Below are positions 8,933 to 17,208 of a stretch of 45,816 nucleotides of DNA, piece after piece; position 1 is the stretch's first letter; every line of letters begins with the position of its first letter. Below the pieces are notes generated by a model. The model was not told the DNA's origin, made no database searches, and saw only the letters and a list, made by a program, of their open reading frames with translations. Source of the DNA: Elusimicrobiota bacterium (lineage in GTDB: Bacteria; Elusimicrobiota; Elusimicrobia; Elusimicrobiales; UBA9959). Made by a program: the position numbers and the translations under genes. The stretch is taken from NCBI GenBank assembly GCA_016209085.1, contig JACQWV010000019.1, forward strand, positions 1-45,816, written 5' to 3'.

Positions 8933-10517
8933 TTATGATCCTGCGTCCCCTCGCTATCGTTCCTGCCAGCCGGCAAGCAGCCGCATTTGACGGCATTACG
9001 ATAACCCCTGTTTTTTCAAGCCCCTGAACGACCTTTGAACAGACCTGAGGGTCAGTCTCCGTGCCGGTTACAGATGTAATTATTGAAAGACCCGGATTAT
9101 TTTTAAAAGCAGTCTTTATCGCCGGAAGAATGTCATCAAGCGGATTCATGTTTGCGCCGTAGCCTAATACCACGTCCAGGAGAATCACGGAAACTTCTTT
9201 CTTTTTTGACTCTGAGATTATCAGGGAATTTCTCAGGCTGTAATCTATCATCGGATGCGGCCTGCCCTGCGTGAACTCGTCAGCGCCCAAGTCAACAACT
9301 GAATGGCCTTTGAGATTGAGCGGATTTTTCAGTTTCCACTTATCTACAATAGGGGCATTGGACCATACGGGACTTATAAAGTCTTTTAAAATTATCTGGG
9401 TTTCCGACGCAAACGTCCCTCCGCTGAACAGTCCCCTGATAAATTTTTGCTTTGCGGTTTTATTTTCCAAGGCTTTCTGCGCTATTTTCTCAATTCCTGA
9501 TACTGCGTTATACAGATTCTGCTTCGCGGCAGAAGCTTTTTCAGCATCGCAAAGAACAGCGGCATTCATGGCCGCTTTTTCAAGGGTAGGAACGTTGTAA
9601 AAATTTTTCTTATCCGGTATTTTCAATTCTCCGCCTAAAAAAACGCTCACAACCGGTTTTTTGATTTTTTTAATTTCTCCGGCAATCTTTTTCAGGACGT
9701 CGGGGTGGGGGGGTTTTGAGATTATAACTATGACTAAAGTATCAGGGTCATTTGCCAATGCTTTCAGTCCCTGAATCATCGTAACGGCTCCGACTTCCTT
9801 TTTAACGTCTCTTGAGCCCGTGCCTATGGCCTGGGAAATCCCGAATCCCATGTTATTCAGGAGACAGGAAACTTCCTGCAAGCCGGTCCCGGATGCGGCT
9901 GCAATGCCGATGCCGCCCCTGCGCACGGAATTCGCAAAACCCAAAGGCGTTCCGTTGATTATGGCAGTGCCGCAGTCAGGCCCCATTGCCAGAATCCCTT
10001 TTTTAAGAGCGGTTTTTTTAAGTTGTATTTCAGTCTCAAGCGGGACATTGTCTGAAAAAATCATGAGATTCAGGTTGTTATACAGGCATTTCAATGCCAG
10101 CGCCCCCGCGTATTTTCCGGCGACCGATATGAGAGCGATATTCGCGCCCTGGAAAGCGTTTAATGCCGCTTCAAGAGAATCAAAAGCCCGGATAGAATGC
10201 CCGGCCTGCCCGGATTTAAAAACACCCATATCATGAGAGGAAGATTTGGGTTTCAGAAGTTCTTCAGCCTTTTTTGCAGCTGTTTCCGCTCCGCTGTTTG
10301 TTTTTGTTTTGAGGGCTATTACAAGGTCATTGTCGGACGCGGCGGCAAGGGTTTCAGCGTCATAAAGCCCGGAAGATTTAAGGATTGATTTGTTTTCAGG
10401 GGTCGCCATCACAACGGCCGCGTCGTCAACTCCCTGGATTTTTCTCAAATCTTTTGCAAGATTCATCAGGGTTACGGAATCAAAATACGCGCCTTTTTTA
10501 ACGATAGTTTTAATCAT
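8886..10517 (-). CDS. allF: FdrA/AllF family protein (acyl-CoA synthetase-like)
   Basis: FdrA proteins share the fold of the succinyl-CoA synthetase alpha subunit and, with AllG and AllH, form oxamate carbamoyltransferase in E. coli. Visible motifs are GILAMGPDCGTAIINGTPLGFAN, GIAAASGTGLQEVSCLL and GISQAIGTGSRDVKKEVGAVTM, which correspond to the CoA/nucleotide-binding and ligase regions. The length of 543 residues fits FdrA. It lies between the allH-like gene (30-bp gap) and the allG-like gene (overlap), so the three are co-expressed. The gap upstream has heptamer-like repeats (cactatt, tgctatt). Confidence 0.85.
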   Translation of the reverse strand: MIKTIVKKGAYFDSVTLMNLAKDLRKIQGVDDAAVVMATPENKSILKSSGLYDAETLAAASDNDLVIALKTKTNSGAETAAKKAEELLKPKSSSHDMGVFKSGQAGHSIRAFDSLEAALNAFQGANIALISVAGKYAGALALKCLYNNLNLMIFSDNVPLETEIQLKKTALKKGILAMGPDCGTAIINGTPLGFANSVRRGGIGIAAASGTGLQEVSCLLNNMGFGISQAIGTGSRDVKKEVGAVTMIQGLKALANDPDTLVIVIISKPPHPDVLKKIAGEIKKIKKPVVSVFLGGELKIPDKKNFYNVPTLEKAAMNAAVLCDAEKASAAKQNLYNAVSGIEKIAQKALENKTAKQKFIRGLFSGGTFASETQIILKDFISPVWSNAPIVDKWKLKNPLNLKGHSVVDLGADEFTQGRPHPMIDYSLRNSLIISESKKKEVSVILLDVVLGYGANMNPLDDILPAIKTAFKNNPGLSIITSVTGTETDPQVCSKVVQGLEKTGVIVMPSNAAACRLAGTIARGRRIISARDYEIILRGIKSH

Positions 10518-10546
10518 TTCACTATTTTGCTATTTGTTTGCTGTAA

Positions 10547-11386
10547 TTACAGGTTTATGGCGGCGTAGAAGCCGTAAAAAAAGCCGGAGAGAGAGTCTGT
10601 CCCTGAAGTGCTGCCTGAATTCATAATATCTTCTGCCGCGGAAATTATTTTCCCCTTTTTGGCGTCGGAACTCAAAATAGCGATCAGATTCTTGAATTTT
10701 TCGCCGGCCCTGCCTTCATAACTGCATTTAAGAAAGGCATTTGAAACCGCATTTTTGCCGAAACTGTTTACGTAAACCCTCTCCTTGAATATGGAGAGAT
10801 TCTTCTTTGAAAATTTCTCGGCGGCCGATATGCCCAGGAGATAACCTGAAAGGAAATCGTCTCCGCTCGGAGTCAGCCCCCAGCCCAGTCCTCTCACGCC
10901 TGAAGCGCCTTTTTCATACGCGCCCAAGGCGAGGTCCAGCACGCCTTTTTTGAATTTCTCCAGGAACTTTTTTTCAAACCGTCCGCTGAACGAATCTTCC
11001 CTTTTTTCGTCCAGCAAAAACGCAAGGCTCTTGTCCGGAGCCTTAAAAGAGAGCGCTTTTCTCAAAATCTGCAGATTTTTGATGAACCGCGCGGGATTGA
11101 CTTCTAATATCCTCAGCCTGGAGTCATAAATGCAGTTTTTCTTGAACTGAAGATTCATGGAATCAAGCCGGACGCAGGCATCTTTATAATAAAGTTTCTT
11201 TGCTTTTGCAGGCAGGGCATCAACAACAATATTAAAGGGGCCCGGACCTATTTTTTCCGTCACTACTGCGGCAAGCATGCCCTGCTTCTCAAAATTCAGG
11301 ACATTGTCAAAGGCAGAATGAAGCTCATAAGTTCCTTCAGCGATTCTGTCGCCGAAACTCAGTATGTTTATCGTTATAGTTTTCAT
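10547..11386 (-). CDS. allH: DUF2877 protein, AllH/YlbF-like oxamate carbamoyltransferase subunit
   Basis: The hallmark of this family, a GxGxGLTPSGDDFLxG loop, is present as GLGWGLTPSGDDFLSGYLLG near residue 170. The C-terminus has GSTSGTDSLSGFFYGF. The 279-residue protein is a full-length DUF2877 member. It is the third component of the AllFGH set and lies directly upstream of the fdrA-like gene. Finding all three families adjacent strongly supports a carbamoyl-transfer enzyme. Allantoinase and carbamate kinase, needed to complete the E. coli route, are not in this window. Confidence 0.82.
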   Translation of the reverse strand: MKTITINILSFGDRIAEGTYELHSAFDNVLNFEKQGMLAAVVTEKIGPGPFNIVVDALPAKAKKLYYKDACVRLDSMNLQFKKNCIYDSRLRILEVNPARFIKNLQILRKALSFKAPDKSLAFLLDEKREDSFSGRFEKKFLEKFKKGVLDLALGAYEKGASGVRGLGWGLTPSGDDFLSGYLLGISAAEKFSKKNLSIFKERVYVNSFGKNAVSNAFLKCSYEGRAGEKFKNLIAILSSDAKKGKIISAAEDIMNSGSTSGTDSLSGFFYGFYAAINL

Positions 11387-11407
11387 AATAATATTATATG
11401 AATATCG

Positions 11408-12169
11408 TCAGCTCCACGGAAAGTTTTTGCGCTCTTTGAGAAACGGGAATCTTTCTCTTGTTGTCCGGACAAGTTCTTCGGACACGCCGGTCTCCGACAC
11501 AAACACGCCTTCCCCGTTTTTGCAGTCAATTACGACTTTTCCCAGGGGGTCGAAACACATTGAATTCCCGCTGTACTCCAGCTTGCCTTCAAACCCGGTT
11601 CTGTTGACTCCGATGCAGTAACACTGGTTTTCAACTGCTCTTGCCCGCAGAAGAGTCATCCAGTGCTCGGCTCTTCTCATGGGCCATGCCGCTATCACGA
11701 CATAAACATCGGTTTTTTCAGCCATGTTCCAGAACAAATAAGGAAATCTCAAATCAAAACATAAAAGCGGCGCTATTTTCATTCCTTCAAGTTCAAAGAT
11801 TTCCTGTTTTGACCCGGCTTTGTAATACTTGTCCTCCTCGCCGAAAGCGTATAGGTGTATTTTTGAATAAGCCTTTATTCTATCGCCATGCCTGTTTATG
11901 GTTATGAGATTATTGAAACCGCTTTCCACTCCGCCGTAAGAGATGTTGATATTGTTCCTTTGTGCCAGGTCGCAAAAGAACTGCCTGTCAGAATCGCCAA
12001 GTTCAGAAACAGCGGTATTCATGGTAAAGCCGCTCAAGGTCATTTCTGAAAAAATAAGCCAGTCTATTTCTCTTTTGTGCGGACAGGTTTCAATAAGAGA
12101 CTCAATTTTTTTCTTATTAAATTCTTTGTCTTCCCATTTCATGTTATACTGGCAGATTGCTATTTTCAT
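11408..12169 (-). CDS. Nitrilase-superfamily carbon-nitrogen hydrolase
   Basis: This superfamily hydrolyses amides, nitriles or N-carbamoyl groups using a Glu-Lys-Cys triad. The triad is visible: Glu in WLIFSEMTLSGFT, Lys in AYSKIHLYAFGEEDKYYKAG, and Cys in APLLCFDLRFPYLFW. The 253-residue length and these motifs resemble Nit2/YafV omega-amidases. The start has GAGAGG close upstream. It lies 21 bases upstream of the allH-like gene, so it may act on an amide made by the same pathway, for example oxamate or a ureido acid. That assignment is inference, and a 2-oxoglutaramate amidase role is an alternative. Confidence 0.85.
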   Translation of the reverse strand: MKIAICQYNMKWEDKEFNKKKIESLIETCPHKREIDWLIFSEMTLSGFTMNTAVSELGDSDRQFFCDLAQRNNINISYGGVESGFNNLITINRHGDRIKAYSKIHLYAFGEEDKYYKAGSKQEIFELEGMKIAPLLCFDLRFPYLFWNMAEKTDVYVVIAAWPMRRAEHWMTLLRARAVENQCYCIGVNRTGFEGKLEYSGNSMCFDPLGKVVIDCKNGEGVFVSETGVSEELVRTTRERFPFLKERKNFPWS

Positions 12170-12185
12170 AAATACCTCTCAAATA

Positions 12186-12232
12186 AAGTCACAAGTCACC
12201 CGCCTCAAGCGGGCAGGTCGGTCACAAGATAT
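12186..12232. repeat. Intergenic palindrome with CAAGTCA-type repeats
   Basis: The spacer contains agtcaca-agtcacc followed by a cccgc-ctcaa-gcggg hairpin and a further ggtcacaag. The same CAAGTCA-like words recur near 14570, 17085, 19430 and 34870. No gene is seen in 12170-12283. Confidence 0.5.
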
Positions 12233-12283
12233 TAGATAAATTTCAAGACCCCGTTTTCTACACAAATGCTTTCTATTTATTCT

Positions 12284-12688
12284 TTATTCCTTCGGCAATG
12301 AACTATTGGCTGGTGGTAGTTCCAAATGTGACCTTAAATATTTTTTTAATTGTTCCGATTCCCACCTACAACGACGCTTTTCATGATTTTCAGTTTTATA
12401 TGCGATTTTCAAATAAAACTTTTCACTAAGTTCATCTAAATATTTACCGGCAGAACTCTTTTGGTTAATATGCTGTCTTATTCGGCCTTGCAGTCCATCT
12501 TTTCTCTGTTTTTTATTAATTCCAATGTAGATTATGTCACTTTGACCTCTGACCCTACAAAAAGCCTTTGTAGCACGAATTATATAAATTCCATTTTTAT
12601 TAGGAATTTCTCTGATTACCTTACTAGAAAACTTCCTTTCGCTCCATTTTCCATATTGTACCACTGTTTTTGCCATCATATTTCCCAT
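12284..12688 (-). CDS. GIY-YIG-like nuclease-domain protein
   Basis: A 134-residue protein with the start of a GIY-YIG fold: NKNGIYIIRA, then DIIYIGINKK, then LQGRIRQHIN, with a candidate metal-binding Glu in WESEQLKKYL. The element order matches GIY-YIG endonuclease domains. No DNA-binding domain is attached. It starts three bases after the membrane-protein gene and forms a trio with it and an ORF6N gene. Start is ambiguous among three nearby ATGs. It could be a nicking or repair-like nuclease in a defence or mobile cassette, but the function is unknown. Confidence 0.65.
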   Translation of the reverse strand: MGNMMAKTVVQYGKWSERKFSSKVIREIPNKNGIYIIRATKAFCRVRGQSDIIYIGINKKQRKDGLQGRIRQHINQKSSAGKYLDELSEKFYLKIAYKTENHEKRRCRWESEQLKKYLRSHLELPPANSSLPKE

Positions 12689-12691
12689 GAT

Positions 12692-13969
12692 CTATTTACC
12701 TTTCAGCCAATCGACTATGGATTTTACAGCTGTAACAGTAGTTCCTGTTGCAGCAGTCGCAGCAGCTACTGTTGCAGAATCTACTGAAGTTTTAATCTCA
12801 TCCAACTTTTCAATTAATTTCTCATATTCTTCTTTTTTCGCCAACTGTTCTTTGATTATCTCAATATCTTTATCAAATATCTGGCGAAAAGCGATCTTAA
12901 TATTATTAATTTCATTTTCATCGATAGGAATACTTACAAGATATGTTTCCAATTGAATCAATCCTTCCAAATCCAGAGATTGCGATTCAAACCACTCCGT
13001 AGCGGCAATATGAACCGATTTGGGATATTCAGTTTCTATGATTAAAGATATTTCATCCACAGAAAACTCACTCTGGGTATTTTTTTTACTTTTTGGCAAT
13101 TTAACGGAAGGATTCACTTCATCCTCATCCACTATTGACTCATCTTTAGACCCAGTAAGCAAATTCTCAAAACCTTCCCTAATCTCATTTTGCAATTTTT
13201 TAATAATTGCAATCTTATGTTTGATATTTTCAATTTCACAAAGCGTTTTACATTTTTTTATTTCGTGGCATATCTCCTTCGCTTTAGCATTGTAAGATTT
13301 TGCTTTAGTGGACTTAAACTTTTCAAACTTGTCATTAAATTTTTCTTTTTGCATAGTCCTAATTATCAAGAATAGTGTTACCACTGCGCAGAAAATCCTT
13401 AGTAATATATAACCTTTCAAAAGAAACACCAAACCAGCAAGAATTAAACACACAATTATAATCCTAATATGTAAAATAGGCGCTGGGACTGGAATACCCA
13501 AACTAAAAATTAAATCATCTATTGTTTCATAGGGCAAGTTTTCAGAAAGAATCTGTTTATAAACGGTCACAACTTCCTCAATGAAAATCCTGGCTTTTAA
13601 TAAGATTTTCTGTTCAGAGTTATACTGTTTTTGAAGTTCTTGTTCTTCTTGTATAATCAATCGCATAAAGCCCGTTATTGCGGGGTTTGTTATATCAATA
13701 AAAGATTTACGCATAATTGAATTCCGATTTTTTAAATAATCAAAGTCAACGGATCGTGTTTTTCGACGAAGTTCGCAAATTTCTCTGACAATAGTAAGAA
13801 AATTATCAGGTGAAGATTTAACCCAGTCATAAAATGGTTTTAAGACATCATAGAATTTACTACCTACACAGAAATTTTTAAACTCAGTAATTACTTCGGA
13901 TTCTTGCTTTAGGATGTCAAAACTCAATACTCTTTCGATGAAATGATCAAAATTAAGAATATCTTTCAT
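12692..13969 (-). CDS. Unrecognised membrane protein with coiled-coil flanks
   Basis: I do not recognise this 425-residue protein. Residues 1-160 are predicted to be mostly helical and cytoplasmic. Two close membrane segments lie at about 163-206 (IIIVCLILAGLVFLL and IFCAVVTLFLII). Residues 207-270 are Lys-rich and probably coiled coil. Residues 275-300 are a charged linker. The tail from about 300 is helical and ends in an Ala/Thr-rich stretch (SATVAAATAATGTTVTAV). The start has AGGA five bases upstream and overlaps the end of the ORF6N gene by 17 bases. The region is more AT-rich than the neighbouring catabolic genes, consistent with a cassette acquired by transfer. Confidence 0.6.
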   Translation of the reverse strand: MKDILNFDHFIERVLSFDILKQESEVITEFKNFCVGSKFYDVLKPFYDWVKSSPDNFLTIVREICELRRKTRSVDFDYLKNRNSIMRKSFIDITNPAITGFMRLIIQEEQELQKQYNSEQKILLKARIFIEEVVTVYKQILSENLPYETIDDLIFSLGIPVPAPILHIRIIIVCLILAGLVFLLKGYILLRIFCAVVTLFLIIRTMQKEKFNDKFEKFKSTKAKSYNAKAKEICHEIKKCKTLCEIENIKHKIAIIKKLQNEIREGFENLLTGSKDESIVDEDEVNPSVKLPKSKKNTQSEFSVDEISLIIETEYPKSVHIAATEWFESQSLDLEGLIQLETYLVSIPIDENEINNIKIAFRQIFDKDIEIIKEQLAKKEEYEKLIEKLDEIKTSVDSATVAAATAATGTTVTAVKSIVDWLKGK

Positions 13970-14529
13970 ATGTTCCTTTTTTTATATCAACTGCATATTT
14001 TGCCAGGCGTTCTCTGGCTGTGAAACCTATCTGCTTTCTGGCCGGCATTGGTTTCTCCATCATTTCCCGTATTATTTGCACAATAGTATGTATTGATACA
14101 TCATGCTCTTTAATTTTTTTCTCTATTTTTGCAATTTTAGCCGCCAGTTCTTTATTGGTTTCTATTAAACGCTTAAGCCGGACAAATGCACGAACAACCA
14201 TAATGCTTGCTTTTATGGCTCTTGCACTGTTTAACACGGAAGCGAGCATTATTGCGCCATATTCGGTAAATGCGGTCGGGAGATATCTGGTTCCACCCCA
14301 TTCGGAACTTGAGGTCGCAAATTGCGACCTCAAGTTGGCAAATTCTTTAGCAGTCAACACGAACATAAAATCAGGGGGAAAGCGATTTATATTTCTTTTA
14401 ACCTGTTCTTTGAGCCTTTTGGTGGGCACGCCGTATATTCTGGCTAAATCAAAATCCAACATCACTCTTTGCCCGCGAATCAAAAATATCCGCTGTTCAA
14501 TCTGACTTATTGTGATTAATTTCTTTCAT
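13953..14529 (-). CDS. ORF6N-domain protein with an apparent frameshift after the start
   Basis: ORF6N domains occur in phage and mobile-element DNA-binding proteins. Motifs are IRGQRVMLDFDLARIYGVPTKRLKEQVKRN, the AFTEYGAIMLASVL segment, and a C-terminal FTARERLAKYAVDIKKG. The ORF track starts it at a TTG (14483), which truncates the domain. An ATG at 14529 has a GAGG site seven bases upstream but is out of frame. Deleting one A from ATGAAAGAAATT gives an intact MKKLITISQIEQRIFLIRGQ. So the gene is either frameshifted or starts from a weak codon. It contains a 31-bp perfect palindrome. Confidence 0.7.
14306..14336. repeat. 31-bp perfect palindrome inside the ORF6N gene
   Basis: The sequence is aacttgaggtcgcaa, one central A, then ttgcgacctcaagtt, a perfect 15+1+15 inverted repeat. 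On the coding strand it includes the codons for LRSQFATS. A related palindrome occurs in the decayed ORF6N copy near 17150. Confidence 0.9.
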
Positions 14530-14568
14530 TCCTTTACCTCGTATCCCGTGTTAGGCTATTTTTTACAC

Positions 14569-14596
14569 TTATGACTTGTGACATGTAACTTCCATG
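14569..14596. repeat. Degenerate heptamer array after the molybdenum-subunit gene
   Basis: Reads as ttatgac, ttgtgac, atgtaac, then a diverged unit. The same kind of sequence continues into the 3' end of the XDH large-subunit gene, whose last residues (SHKTPTPT) and TGA stop appear to be repeat-encoded. Confidence 0.45.
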
Positions 14597-17002
14597 TCAT
14601 GTCGGCGTAGGTGTCTTGTGACTATTCTTTATTTCCAGCGCTATCTTCTCCTTTGTTATCGGCATTGATTTGATTCTTATTCCGAGAGCGTCCTCAATTG
14701 CATTTGCTATAAGCGGGGCAGCAGGAATCATTGTATGCTCGCCAACTCCTCTTGCGCCAAAAGGACCGTCTGGCTGCGGAACCTCAACTATAATCGGAAC
14801 AATTTTGTCAGGAATGTCAAAGGCAGTAGGGATTTTGTAATCTGAAAAGTTTGCATTCAAGATTCTACCTTTTTCATCAAACCTCATGTCCTCGTATAAA
14901 ACCGTTGCAAAACCCTGAACAAGCCCGCCTGTAATCTGGCTTTTGACCAAGTCCGGATTTATTGCCTTGCCAACATCAACAGCAAGAACTGCCTTGAGAA
15001 TTTTCACCTTGCCGGTTTCCCTGTCAATTTCAAGGACTACTCCGGCAGAACCTGTGGTATAATGAACATTGGGTTTTCCGCCCTGACCCGTTTCCGGGTC
15101 GCCTATTGCCGAAGCGAACTCAGGCATGAACATTCCTTCTCCCATTATGGGCCCGCCCTTGAAAGTATGGTCTTGGGCTTCTATTCCGCTTATCACAAAG
15201 TTTTTGAAAGGAAGTTTAAAACCAGGTTTTATCCTGCATCGGACAGCCTCGTTTTCCAGATACAATGTGTCCTTTTTAAAACCATAAACCCTTTCAACAA
15301 GTTTAAATATTTTTTCCCTCGCATCCATTGCAGCAGATTTAACCGCATTCCCGCAGCCCCATGTGACATGCGAGCCCACAGTCTGCCATTCATACGGGTT
15401 TCTGTCAGTGTCAGGCGTTTCAACCCTTATCTTTGAAACAGGCACAGTGAGTATTTCCGAAGCAATCTGCGCCATTACGGTCAGCAATCCCTGTCCTATT
15501 TCCATTCCTGATATGAGTATGTTCAGACTTGAGTCCTCGTTAAATTTCAAAAATGCGCTTGAAGAAGCGTTCGGAGGCATTGCAGGCGCCTTCCAGAAAC
15601 ACACAAGACTTTTGCCTGTAACCCCGTCATGCCTTGACTTTTCTTTTCTGCCCCATTCTATTTCTTTTGCAACCTTGTCTATGGCAATTTGTATGCCGTT
15701 TGGATTCATAGCCGCGCCGTAAGGCAGAGTATCTCCTTCTTTTATGGCATTTTTTCTGCGGAATTGAACCGAATCCATGCCTAATTTCGCGGCCATGCGG
15801 GTTATATGAGATTCCAGACCGAAAAGAAATTCAGAGTAGCCGAAACCCCTGTAAGGCCCTCCTGGAGGGAGATTTGTATAAATGCACATTGAATCAATCT
15901 TGAGATTGTCTATCCTGTAAGGTCCGCTGGCTGAAAGCCCGGCAGCATTGACTACATTCGCGCCGTACTCCACATAAGCGCCTGCGTCCCAGTAAAGTTC
16001 ATGCTCCAGAGCGGTAATGCGTCCGTCTTTTTTTGCGCCAATCTTTATTTTTGCGATAAGTCCCTGGCGCTGATAGGTGTTCACAAATTCCTGCGGCCTT
16101 GACCAGAGAACCTTGACCGGCCTGCCTTTGACAGCCATGGCAAGAGCAGCTCCTATTATTTCCATGCTCACGCCTGCCTTGCCGCCGAACCCGCCGCCTA
16201 TGTAATTTGAAATCACCCTTACGTCCTTATGCGAAATTCCGAGGGGGGAAAGAGATTCTGCAAAAAGATTTCTCTGCGTGTAAGGAGACTGCGAAGTCGT
16301 CCACATTGTGAGCCGGCCGGACTCGTCATAAAGCCCGACCACGCAATGAGGCTCTATGGCGCAATGTGCGTATCTTGGAACTGTGTAGGTATCTTCTAAA
16401 ATCACATCTGCTTGTTTAAATCCTTGCTCAATGTTGCCTTTGCGGGTTTTGCGCCAGTGGGCTATGTTTGTGTTGGCTTTTGGGAAAAACCACGGAACAT
16501 GCAAATATTTTCCAAGTTCAGGATGAACAAGCATTGAATTTTTTGAAAGAGCTTCCATCTGGTCAAAAACAGGTTCCAATTCCTGATACTCCACCCGCAC
16601 CAGTTTTGCGGATTTTAACGCTATTTTAGGGTCAGTAGCAATCACAGCAGCAACCTGCTCGCCAACAAACCTGACCACATCCTTTGCAAAAATATACCTG
16701 TCCTTCATGTACAGCCCGAATTTATACGGAAAATCCTTTCCGGTTACGATTTTCACGACGCCGGGCGCCTTCAACGCCCTGGCGCAATTTATGGATTTTA
16801 TTTTTGCGTGAGCAAAAGGGCTTTCAACCAGCGCGGCATAAAGCAAACCAGGCCCGAATTCAATGTCATCAGTGAACTTTGCGGCTCCTGTTATTTTTTC
16901 CCATCCGTCCACCCGCTGAACGCTCTGCCCCACGACCTGAAGACATTCTTCAGTCTGTTTTGATTTAATTTTTTGAGGTTTTGTCATAAGTTTATGGTTC
17001 AT
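14597..17002 (-). CDS. Xanthine-dehydrogenase-family molybdopterin-binding subunit
   Basis: Catalytic subunit of a molybdenum hydroxylase that inserts water-derived oxygen into N-heterocycles such as purines. The 801-residue protein is full length. It shows an aldehyde-oxidase a/b hammerhead domain at the N-terminus (GAAKFTDDI), the molybdopterin motif YIGGGFGGKAG, PYRGFGYSEF, and the base-catalyst Glu in GARGVGEHTMIPAAPLIANAI. GAGGT lies four bases before the ATG. The small Fe-S and FAD subunit genes lie upstream but are separated by a nucleotidyltransferase cassette and an ORF6N remnant. Substrate could be xanthine, hypoxanthine or another heterocycle. The nearby carbamoyltransferase genes favour a purine-like route. 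Confidence 0.88.
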   Translation of the reverse strand: MNHKLMTKPQKIKSKQTEECLQVVGQSVQRVDGWEKITGAAKFTDDIEFGPGLLYAALVESPFAHAKIKSINCARALKAPGVVKIVTGKDFPYKFGLYMKDRYIFAKDVVRFVGEQVAAVIATDPKIALKSAKLVRVEYQELEPVFDQMEALSKNSMLVHPELGKYLHVPWFFPKANTNIAHWRKTRKGNIEQGFKQADVILEDTYTVPRYAHCAIEPHCVVGLYDESGRLTMWTTSQSPYTQRNLFAESLSPLGISHKDVRVISNYIGGGFGGKAGVSMEIIGAALAMAVKGRPVKVLWSRPQEFVNTYQRQGLIAKIKIGAKKDGRITALEHELYWDAGAYVEYGANVVNAAGLSASGPYRIDNLKIDSMCIYTNLPPGGPYRGFGYSEFLFGLESHITRMAAKLGMDSVQFRRKNAIKEGDTLPYGAAMNPNGIQIAIDKVAKEIEWGRKEKSRHDGVTGKSLVCFWKAPAMPPNASSSAFLKFNEDSSLNILISGMEIGQGLLTVMAQIASEILTVPVSKIRVETPDTDRNPYEWQTVGSHVTWGCGNAVKSAAMDAREKIFKLVERVYGFKKDTLYLENEAVRCRIKPGFKLPFKNFVISGIEAQDHTFKGGPIMGEGMFMPEFASAIGDPETGQGGKPNVHYTTGSAGVVLEIDRETGKVKILKAVLAVDVGKAINPDLVKSQITGGLVQGFATVLYEDMRFDEKGRILNANFSDYKIPTAFDIPDKIVPIIVEVPQPDGPFGARGVGEHTMIPAAPLIANAIEDALGIRIKSMPITKEKIALEIKNSHKTPTPT

Positions 17003-17062
17003 AAATACCTCGATTCACTTCCTTCCACAAATCATTTATTTCCAGCGATTGCGTCCATTTGT

Positions 17063-17176
17063 CTATGTATGCCTTGTGACTTTTCTTGCGACATATTTTG
17101 CCAGGCACTCTCTGGCAGTGAAACCTATTTGTTTTATAATTCAAGGTCACAAATTGTGACTTTAAATTTGAAGTGA
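17063..17176 (-). pseudogene. Decayed ORF6N gene fragment
   Basis: Two ORF6N motifs remain in different frames with the middle deleted. SNLKSQFVT corresponds to NLRSQFATS in the gene at 13953-14529. KQIGFTARECLAKYV corresponds to KQIGFTARERLAKYA. The nucleotide similarity is also direct (catattttgccaggc followed by tctctggc in both). The palindrome gtcacaa-a-ttgtgac is retained. Confidence 0.7.
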
Positions 17177-17208
17177 CATTTTGGTTTCAAGTTTATAATA
17201 AAATTTAA

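Noticed and set aside
14306-14336. 31-bp palindrome as a transcription terminator or recombination site
   Set aside because: It lies in the middle of a conserved coding domain with no T run, and no integrase gene is present.
14597-17002. Aldehyde oxidoreductase or CO dehydrogenase as the identity of the molybdenum hydroxylase
   Set aside because: The CO-dehydrogenase active-site loop is not evident and the neighbourhood favours N-heterocycle chemistry, but the substrate stays open, so no gene symbol was given.
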